10,348 nucleotides of DNA. Source: Rhodanobacteraceae bacterium (lineage in GTDB: Bacteria > Pseudomonadota > Gammaproteobacteria > Xanthomonadales > Rhodanobacteraceae). A program made the position numbers and the translations under genes. A model generated the notes under the pieces. It ran no database searches and was not told the origin of the DNA. It was given only the letters and a program-made list of their open reading frames with translations. The stretch covers positions 1 through 10,348 of the forward strand of contig JAICHS010000070.1 of NCBI GenBank assembly GCA_025924775.1, read 5' to 3'. Shown here in pieces: positions 1-5,108 of this stretch (its first letter is position 1; every line of letters starts with the position of its first letter).

Positions 1-20
1 CACGCCGGACAGGTCCGGGC

Positions 21-824
21 ATGGCAAACTCGACGCCCATGAAAGACAAGCTCGACATCGTGCGCGACTGGTTGCCGCGTTACACCGGCCAGCCGCTGGA
101 AGCGTTCGGCGACTACGTGCTGCTGACCAACTTCATCGGGTATCTCGAGCGGTTCTGCGAAATGACGGGGGCCGCCATCGCCGATCGCGAGCGCCCGATG
201 CCGTGCGCGACGGCCAACGGCCTGACCATGATCGACTTCGGTATGGGCAGCCCGAACGCCGCCACCGTGATGGACCTGTTGTCGGCGATCACGCCCAAGG
301 CCGCCTTGTTTCTGGGCAAGTGCGGCGGTCTCAAGAAGAAGAACCAGCTGGGTGATTTGATCCTGCCCATCGCGGCGATCCGCGGCGAAGGCACCAGCGA
401 CGACTACCTGCCGCCCAAGGTGCCGGCGCTGCCCGCGTTCCAGCTGCAGCGCGGCATGTCCACGATGATCCGCGACCTCGGCCACGACTACTGGACCGGC
501 ACGGTGTTTACCACCAACCGCCGCGTGTGGGAATTCGACGAAGGCTTCAAGGCCTACCTGCGCACCCTGCGCTGCATGGCGATCGACATGGAAACCGCGA
601 CGATCTTCGCGGCCGGCTTCGCCAACCGCATTCCGTCGGGTGCGTTGCTGCTGGTCTCCGACCAGCCCATGATCCCCGAAGGCGTCAAGACCGCCGCCAG
701 CGACGCCGCGGTCAAGGCGGAGTTTGTCGAAGACCATATCCGCATCGGCATCGAGGCGCTGAAACTCGTGCGCCGCAACGGCCGCAGCATGAAGCACCTG
801 CGCTTCGAGGACGACCTCGACTAG
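21..824 (+). CDS. Short-form AMP nucleosidase (AMN-like, nucleoside phosphorylase fold)
   Basis: Probably hydrolyses AMP to adenine and ribose 5-phosphate in the cytoplasm, as part of purine salvage and adenylate balance. The 267-residue protein has the PNP/UDP phosphorylase-type fold. A glycine-rich substrate loop GMGSPNAA lies at residues 74-81, with FLGKCGGL at 97-104. AIDMETATIF at 187-196 carries the ribose-contacting Met190-Glu191, and VSDQP at 212-216 carries the likely purine-protonating Asp214. E. coli Amn is about 480 residues; this protein has only the catalytic half, which matches the short AMN-like family known from Xanthomonadales, so it is not a truncation. The ATG at 21 has only a weak AGG upstream, and the frame is open to the window edge, so an earlier start cannot be excluded; Met7 (ATG at 39) has no better ribosome site. 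It has no visible functional link to the oxidase genes downstream. Family assignment is firm; substrate is from family knowledge. Confidence 0.88.
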   Translation: MANSTPMKDKLDIVRDWLPRYTGQPLEAFGDYVLLTNFIGYLERFCEMTGAAIADRERPMPCATANGLTMIDFGMGSPNAATVMDLLSAITPKAALFLGKCGGLKKKNQLGDLILPIAAIRGEGTSDDYLPPKVPALPAFQLQRGMSTMIRDLGHDYWTGTVFTTNRRVWEFDEGFKAYLRTLRCMAIDMETATIFAAGFANRIPSGALLLVSDQPMIPEGVKTAASDAAVKAEFVEDHIRIGIEALKLVRRNGRSMKHLRFEDDLD

Positions 825-844
825 CCGGGCAGATCCCGGCCCGC

Positions 845-885
845 TTGACGCGGGTCAGTGGATTCGTCGCGCTTCGGCCTAGACT
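845..885 (+). promoter_or_regulatory. Putative FNR/Anr-type promoter of the 924-1361 gene
   Basis: TTGAC at 845-849, spacer GCGG, then GTCAG at 854-858 form a dyad with 9 of 10 arm positions symmetric, close to the FNR/Anr consensus TTGAT-N4-ATCAA. A -10-like TAGACT lies at 880-885, 28.5 bp from the dyad centre. That puts the site near -40.5 relative to a start at about 892, the class II activator position, and there is no good -35 hexamer at the usual 17 bp spacing. The same geometry recurs upstream of ccoN. Activation by low oxygen is inference. Confidence 0.55.
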
Positions 886-923
886 GACCAGACAACCGGG
901 CCTTGGGTCGAGGGGGTTCACGC

Positions 924-1361
924 ATGACGACGTTCAACATCCTGCTGGCAATCCACGTGCTGAGTGTGGTGTGGTGGATTGGTGGCGTATTCACCGTGAC
1001 GACTTCATTGCTGCCGCTGTTCAACCGCTTGCCCGCCGACGCCCGCATCCAGCGCATCAAGGAATTCGAGGGCCGCTTTGCCAACCAGGCGCGCATCGCG
1101 GTGCTGCTGGCGGGCATCACCGGGTTCTGGATGTACACGCTGCTGCCGGGCGAGGTCACGCACACGTGGTGGATCGGCCTGATGCTGCTGGTGTGGGTGT
1201 TGTTTGCGATCATGCTGTTCGTTGCCGAGCCGCTGCGACTGCCGAAGAAGCTCGGCGTGATCCAGAACCCGCGCAAGTTCCTCGCGATCCACGCCGTGCT
1301 GCTGGTGCTGGCGCTGGCCGCGATCGTGGGTGGCGTGATCGGCTCCCGCGGCGGTTTCTGA
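924..1361 (+). CDS. Small four-helix integral membrane protein, COG5615/CopD-like
   Basis: The 145-residue protein is almost all membrane-embedded, with predicted helices near 5-28, 56-75, 82-102 and 119-141. The first helix carries His11 and the motif VVWWIGGVF (15-23). The loop between helices 1 and 2 holds KEFEGRFANQAR (46-57), the pattern 'FE-RFA-QAR' typical of the uncharacterised COG5615 family, which resembles the CopD copper-resistance membrane domain. The biochemical role is unknown; heme or copper binding by the helix His is only possible. The ATG at 924 is chosen because GAGGGGG lies 8 bp upstream; an in-frame TTG at 903 has no such site. It sits 203 bp before ccoN and has its own FNR-like box, so it may belong to the same oxygen-responsive set. 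Real gene: high confidence; function: low. Confidence 0.8.
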   Translation: MTTFNILLAIHVLSVVWWIGGVFTVTTSLLPLFNRLPADARIQRIKEFEGRFANQARIAVLLAGITGFWMYTLLPGEVTHTWWIGLMLLVWVLFAIMLFVAEPLRLPKKLGVIQNPRKFLAIHAVLLVLALAAIVGGVIGSRGGF

Positions 1362-1422
1362 GGCCCGGCGCGGGCCCGTCGATCCGGGCTGGCAGGGGCC
1401 GACAGGGCCAACCTCCGGATTC

Positions 1423-1463
1423 TTGACCGCCGTCAAACGCGGGACCCGGTTTCCCGGGATAAT
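1423..1463 (+). promoter_or_regulatory. FNR/Anr box and -10 of the cco operon promoter
   Basis: TTGAC-CGCC-GTCAA at 1423-1436 is a perfect palindrome in both arms and fits an FNR/Anr/Dnr-family site. GATAAT at 1458-1463 is a good -10, 28.5 bp from the dyad centre. This places the box near -40.5 of a start at about 1470, the class II position where the activator replaces the -35 element. Control of cbb3 operons by FNR-family proteins (Anr, FnrL, FixK) is well established, which supports the call. The predicted leader is about 95 nt. Confidence 0.8.
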
Positions 1464-1490
1464 GCGCACACAACCAGTAGCGCCGCAGGC

Positions 1491-1531
1491 GCGGACACAC
1501 GAGGCCGGAGGCTTTGCTTCCGGGTGTCCGC
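1491..1531 (+). other. Two-tier stem-loop in the ccoN 5' leader
   Basis: The outer stem pairs 1491-1498 (GCGGACAC) with 1524-1531 (GTGTCCGC), 8 bp and perfect. The inner stem pairs 1505-1512 with 1516-1523, 8 bp with one G-U, closed by TTT. Six bases (1499-1504) bulge on the 5' side only. It lies within the predicted leader, 33 bp before the ATG, and has no T tract, so it is not an intrinsic terminator. A role in mRNA stability or translation is inference. Confidence 0.5.
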
Positions 1532-1564
1532 CACCGCGGCGTTTCGTGTACCCGGGGTGGAAGC

Positions 1565-3037
1565 ATGACCTGCGCGACGACCGAGTGCTACAACGACCAC
1601 GTGGTGCGCCTGTTCCTGCTGGCGTCGGCCGTGTGGGGCATCGTCGGCATGCTGGTCGGCATGTATGCGGCGGCGGAATTGACCTGGCCGGGGCTGAACC
1701 TCGGCATCTCGTGGATGACCTTCAGCCACATTCGCCCCGCGCACACCTTCGGCGTGATCTTCGCGTTCGGCGGTTCGGCGCTGATGGGCACCTGCTACTA
1801 CGTGGTGCAGCGCACCGGCCATGCACGGCTTGCGTTCGGCAAGCTCGCCGAATTCACCTTCTGGGGTTGGCAGCTCGCCTGCGTGCTGGCGATGTTGACG
1901 ATGCCGTTCGGCATCACCCAGTCCAAGGAATACGCCGAACCCGAGTGGCTCATCGACATCCTCATCGCGGTCGTGTGGGTGGCGTTCGGGGTAGTGTTCT
2001 TCGGCAGCCTCGCGCGCCGGCGCATCCGCCACATCTACGTGGCCAACTGGTACTACGGCGCCTTCATCATTGCGGTCGGCCTGCTGCACATCGTCAACAA
2101 CCTTGCGGTTCCGGTGTCGCTTACCAAGTCGTACCCAATTTATTCGGGCGTGGTCGATGCGATGGTGCAGTGGTGGTACGGCCACAACGCGGTGGCGTTC
2201 TTCCTGACCGCGGGTTTCCTCGGGATGATGTACTACTTCGTGCCGCGCCAAGCCCAGCAGCCGCTGTGGAGTTACCGCTTTTCGATCGTGAACTTCTGGG
2301 CGCTGATCTCGGTGTACATGTGGGCGGGCTCGCACCACTTGATGTACACGGCGCTGCCGGACTGGGTGCAGTCGGTCGGCATGGCGTTTTCGCTGGTGCT
2401 GCTGATGCCCAGCTGGGGCTCGGCCGCGAATGGCCTGTTCACCTTCAATGGCGCGTGGCATCGCGTGGTGAAGGACCCCGCCGCCAAGTTCATGGTGATC
2501 GCGCTGGTGTTCTACGCGGCGTCGACGTTCGAGGGCTCGATGATGGCGATCAAGTCCGTCAATTCGCTTTCGCACTACACGGATTGGACGATCGCGCACG
2601 TGCACTCGGGCTCGCTTGGCTGGGTCGCGATGATCACCATCGGCTCGCTGTACGCGATGGCGCCGCGCGCGCTGGGGCGTCCGGCGATGCACTCGCACAA
2701 GGCGATGGAACTGCACTTCTGGTTGCACGTCAGCGGCACGCTGCTGTACGTGGTGGCGATGTGGGCCGCGGGCGTCACCGAAGGCATGATGTGGCGCGCC
2801 ACGCAGCCCGACGGTTCGCTCACCTATTCGTTCCTCGACAGCCTGGTCGCGATCCGGCCGGATTACTTCTTCCGCTGGTTGGGCGGCGTGCTGATCTGGC
2901 TGGGCATGTGGGTGATGGCGTGGAATCTGTGGCACACGGCCAGTGATGCGCGCAAGCACATCATCAATCCGATTCCCGTGCCGATTCCGGAACCGGAGCC
3001 CGCGCAGACCCCGGCGCCGATACCGGCGGTGCCCTGA
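1565..3037 (+). CDS. ccoN: cbb3-type cytochrome c oxidase subunit I (CcoN/FixN)
   Basis: Catalytic subunit of the C-family heme-copper oxidase in the inner membrane; it reduces O2 to water and conserves energy as proton motive force. The 490 residues form about 12 helices. Visible ligands are His60 in RPAHTF and His347 (low-spin heme b), His345 in TIAHVHSG (heme b3), and His207 in YGHNA with His257-His258 in AGSHH (CuB). Tyr251 is the C-family cross-linking tyrosine, and Glu323 in TFEG is also kept. These positions fall on the numbering I recall for Pseudomonas stutzeri CcoN, so spacing is canonical. The ATG at 1565 has GGGGTGG at 1554-1560; an in-frame TTG at 1514 lies inside the leader hairpin and is disfavoured. 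The C-terminal tail 469-490 is strongly proline-rich. It is first gene of the cco operon, behind an FNR/Anr-type promoter, and separated from ccoO by an unusual 110 bp gap. Confidence 0.97.
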   Translation: MTCATTECYNDHVVRLFLLASAVWGIVGMLVGMYAAAELTWPGLNLGISWMTFSHIRPAHTFGVIFAFGGSALMGTCYYVVQRTGHARLAFGKLAEFTFWGWQLACVLAMLTMPFGITQSKEYAEPEWLIDILIAVVWVAFGVVFFGSLARRRIRHIYVANWYYGAFIIAVGLLHIVNNLAVPVSLTKSYPIYSGVVDAMVQWWYGHNAVAFFLTAGFLGMMYYFVPRQAQQPLWSYRFSIVNFWALISVYMWAGSHHLMYTALPDWVQSVGMAFSLVLLMPSWGSAANGLFTFNGAWHRVVKDPAAKFMVIALVFYAASTFEGSMMAIKSVNSLSHYTDWTIAHVHSGSLGWVAMITIGSLYAMAPRALGRPAMHSHKAMELHFWLHVSGTLLYVVAMWAAGVTEGMMWRATQPDGSLTYSFLDSLVAIRPDYFFRWLGGVLIWLGMWVMAWNLWHTASDARKHIINPIPVPIPEPEPAQTPAPIPAVP

Positions 3038-3048
3038 TGCGAAAAGCG

Positions 3049-3119
3049 GGGGTCAGAGTGCACTTTCGGACCGGTTCAATGACAGTCTGGATGCCTTTGT
3101 GAAAGTGCACCCTGACCCC
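3049..3119. repeat. 71 bp inverted-repeat (REP/MITE-like) element between ccoN and ccoO
   Basis: The 19-base arms 3049-3067 (GGGGTCAGAGTGCACTTTC) and 3101-3119 are inverted complements with one mismatch (18 of 19 pairs), enclosing a 33-base centre. Each arm contains GTGCAC, itself palindromic. The arm sequence resembles REP-like repeats I recall from Xanthomonadales genomes, where IS200-type REP-associated transposases spread them; that is recollection, not a search. In the mRNA it would form a long hairpin between two genes whose products are needed in equal amounts. No T tract follows, so intrinsic termination is unlikely. Confidence 0.75.
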
Positions 3120-3147
3120 GGTTCTGGTTTCACGTAGAGCTCGACCT

Positions 3148-3807
3148 ATGGCCTATCGGCATTTTGAATTCATCGAAAAGCACGCGTGGACGCTCGGCAT
3201 CCTCACCGCGATCATGGTGTCGCTGGGCGGCCTGGCCGAAATCACGCCGCTGTTCATGGCCGCGCACCAGGTGAAGCCGGCGGCCAACGTCAAGCCGTAC
3301 GATCCGCTGCGGCTCGCGGGCAAGGACGTGTACGTCAGCGAAGGTTGCTACCTGTGCCACTCGCAGATGATCCGCGCGCTGCGCTTCGAAACCCAGCGCT
3401 ATGGCCACTACTCGACCGCCGAGGAGTCGGTGTACGACCGGCCGTTCCAGTGGGGTTCCAAGCGCACCGGGCCGGATCTTGCGCGCGTGGGCGGCAAGTA
3501 TTCCGACGACTGGCAGCGCCTGCACCTGCTGGATCCGCGCAGCGTGGTGCCGCAATCCAACATGCCGTCGTATCCGTGGCTGGCCGACGCGAAGCTCGAT
3601 GCCAAAGACATCCAGGCGCGCATGCGCGTGCTGAAGTTCCTCGGTGATCCGTATTCCGACGCCGAGATCGCGGCGGCGCCCGCCGCGGTGGAAGGCAAGA
3701 CGAAAATGGACGCGCTGGTTGCGTACCTGCAGGGCCTCGGGATCAGGAACGAGCCGCAGGCGCCGAACGCGTCCGCGGTGTCCGCCACCGGCGGAGGCGC
3801 GCCATGA
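3148..3807 (+). CDS. ccoO: cbb3-type cytochrome c oxidase subunit II (CcoO/FixO), mono-heme
   Basis: Membrane-anchored c-type cytochrome that passes electrons from CcoP to CcoN. In the 219-residue protein, an N-terminal helix spans about 14-35 and the rest is periplasmic. The heme c site is CYLCH (67-71), followed by the CcoO signature SQMIRALRFETQRYG (72-86) and the sequence RTGPDLARVGGKYSDDWQ (106-123). Met139 in QSNMPSY is the expected sixth ligand. Family members are about 200 residues; the extra length is a C-terminal Ala/Ser/Gly tail after about 200. The ribosome site is weak (TAGAG at 3135-3139), and the inverted repeat lies just upstream. The stop overlaps the ccoQ start in ATGA. Confidence 0.96.
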   Translation: MAYRHFEFIEKHAWTLGILTAIMVSLGGLAEITPLFMAAHQVKPAANVKPYDPLRLAGKDVYVSEGCYLCHSQMIRALRFETQRYGHYSTAEESVYDRPFQWGSKRTGPDLARVGGKYSDDWQRLHLLDPRSVVPQSNMPSYPWLADAKLDAKDIQARMRVLKFLGDPYSDAEIAAAPAAVEGKTKMDALVAYLQGLGIRNEPQAPNASAVSATGGGAP

Positions 3808-4004
3808 ATCCGCTCTGGGGCCACGTCGCGGGCGTGTTCATCGTGCTGATGCTGCTGACCTTCATCGGCATCTGGGTGTGGGCCTGGCTGCCGCGGCACA
3901 AGCATGCGTTCGGACGCCTGTCGCGCCTGCCGATGGAAGACGAGGACGGCACTTCGCCGCCCGACCACCGCATCCCCGCCACCCGCCCGGAAGATCGCGC
4001 ATGA
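3804..4004 (+). CDS. ccoQ: cbb3-type oxidase small subunit (CcoQ/FixQ)
   Basis: A 66-residue protein with one N-terminal membrane helix (about 7-30) and a polar cytoplasmic tail; it follows ccoO and precedes ccoP, the fixed position of CcoQ. CcoQ stabilises the interaction of CcoP with the CcoNO core in species where it has been tested. Helix-end residues WAWLPRHKHAF (26-36) and a short acidic stretch (MEDEDG, 44-49) match the family's helix-plus-tail layout. The start is supported by GGAGG at 3793-3797, 6 bp from the ATG. Both ends overlap neighbours by 4 bp (ATGA), so translation is likely coupled. Confidence 0.88.
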   Translation: MNPLWGHVAGVFIVLMLLTFIGIWVWAWLPRHKHAFGRLSRLPMEDEDGTSPPDHRIPATRPEDRA

Positions 4005-4912
4005 CCACGTTCTGGTCGGTCTGGGTGATGGCGCTGGTGGTGCTGAACATGGGCATCACCTTCGCGTTGTTCCTGTGGGCGCCGTGGGCCAAGGTGCCGG
4101 TGAAGGCCGACGGCACCACGGGACACGTGTGGGCGCATGGTGCGATCCGCGAAGGCCTCAACCGGCTGCCGCGCTGGTGGATCGTGCTGTCGGGCTCGAT
4201 GTTCATCGCCGCGTTCATCTACCTGTGGCTGTACCCGGGCTTCGGCGCGCGCCAGGGCAAGCTCGGCTGGACGGCGCACGGCCAGTTGGCTGACGCGGTG
4301 GCCGCGAACGACGCGAAGCTGCGCCCGGTGCTGGAGCGCCTGCGGCTCTACAGCGTGGAGCAACTGTCCAACGACCGGCAGGCGCTGCAGATGGGCAAGG
4401 TATCGTTCGAGGACAACTGCGCGGCCTGCCATGGCCGCGCCGGCAAGGGCAACATGGCGTTGGGCGCGCCCGACCTCACCGACAACGACTGGCTGTATGG
4501 CGGCACCGGCAAGGACATCACCACGTCCATCCGCGCCGGCCGCGCGGGCGTGATGCCGGCGTGGAACGCGCTGGGCGAAGCTACCGACAACAACCTCACC
4601 GAGTATGTGCTGCAGATTTCCGGCCAGCCGCACGACGCGAAGCTGGCCGCGGCGGCGGCGCCCGTCTTCAAGAGCACCTGCGCGGCCTGCCACGGTGCCG
4701 ACGGCAAGGGCAACCAGGGCGTCGGCGCGCCCAACCTCACCGATACCGTCTGGTTGCACGGCGGCACCCGCGCCGACATCCACACGACCATCCGCGATGG
4801 CCGCCAGGGCCACATGCCGAACTGGGACAAGCGACTCAGCGAGGACGACATCCGCGTGACCGCGGCCTACGTCTACAGCCTGTCGCACCGGGAACATGCA
4901 AACGCACGCTAG
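4001..4912 (+). CDS. ccoP: cbb3-type cytochrome c oxidase subunit III (CcoP/FixP), di-heme
   Basis: Membrane-anchored di-heme cytochrome c, the electron entry subunit of the oxidase. The 303 residues contain two N-terminal helices (about 5-27 and 59-79), the four-residue motif LYPG after the second (77-80), and two periplasmic cytochrome c domains. Heme sites are CAACH at 140-144 with Met185 (GVMPAW) and CAACH at 227-231 with Met272 (GHMPNW). The two domains resemble each other (GAPDLTDNDWLYGG against GAPNLTDTVWLHGG), as is normal for CcoP. The ATG at 4001 overlaps the ccoQ stop and has GGAAG at 3989-3993. A longer open frame runs back to 3644 but is a shadow of ccoO/ccoQ. The 3' end overlaps the next small gene by 17 bp. 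Confidence 0.96.
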   Translation: MTTFWSVWVMALVVLNMGITFALFLWAPWAKVPVKADGTTGHVWAHGAIREGLNRLPRWWIVLSGSMFIAAFIYLWLYPGFGARQGKLGWTAHGQLADAVAANDAKLRPVLERLRLYSVEQLSNDRQALQMGKVSFEDNCAACHGRAGKGNMALGAPDLTDNDWLYGGTGKDITTSIRAGRAGVMPAWNALGEATDNNLTEYVLQISGQPHDAKLAAAAAPVFKSTCAACHGADGKGNQGVGAPNLTDTVWLHGGTRADIHTTIRDGRQGHMPNWDKRLSEDDIRVTAAYVYSLSHREHANAR

Positions 4913-5108
4913 CCAGCCGGAGCGGGTGGCGTGGTACCGGGTACCGGTGGCGTGGCTGGGTCTGTTGATTTTTGTCGCATCGCTGGCTGGCTGCGTGTGG
5001 ATCATCGCCACGAGCGTGCAGTACCGCGATGAGGCAGTGCCCGCACCGGGGCATTCGGTGCTGGGCGTGCCGGCACACCCGCAGCCGCCACCGGCGTCTT
5101 CGCGATGA
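4896..5108 (+). CDS. Unrecognised 70-residue single-helix membrane protein between ccoP and ccoI
   Basis: I do not recognise this gene with certainty. It has a polar N-terminus with WYRVP (13-17), one hydrophobic helix (about 17-40) and a proline-rich tail with GHSVLGVP (52-59). It starts inside the end of ccoP (17 bp overlap) and its stop overlaps the ccoI start in ATGA, so the reading frame is locked into the operon. That argues for a real gene although its ribosome site is poor (GGGA, 2 bp from ATG). It occupies the slot where ccoG and ccoH are normally found. The WYR-P-W-L beginning recalls the N-terminus of CcoH/FixH, but CcoH is about 150-170 residues and its periplasmic domain is absent. 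It may be a reduced CcoH-like assembly factor or a lineage-specific protein. Confidence 0.6.
   Translation: MQTHASQPERVAWYRVPVAWLGLLIFVASLAGCVWIIATSVQYRDEAVPAPGHSVLGVPAHPQPPPASSR

Noticed and set aside
21..824. AMP nucleosidase as a truncated pseudogene
   Set aside because: It is half the length of E. coli Amn but complete for the short AMN-like family, with catalytic motifs present and no frameshift.
1362..1376. GGCCCG-GCG-CGGGCC hairpin as terminator of the 924-1361 gene
   Set aside because: Six-base stem with no following T tract; such stems arise often at this GC content. The same applies to GCCGGG/CCCGGC at 824-840.
1514..1564. Upstream TTG start extending ccoN by 17 residues
   Set aside because: It falls in the loop of the leader hairpin, lacks a ribosome site, and adds sequence unlike CcoN N-termini; ATG 1565 has GGGGTGG upstream.
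3049..3119. The inverted repeat as a rho-independent terminator
   Set aside because: The 33-base loop is long and the sequence after the stem (GGTTCTGG) is not a T tract; it also sits inside an operon whose next genes are required.
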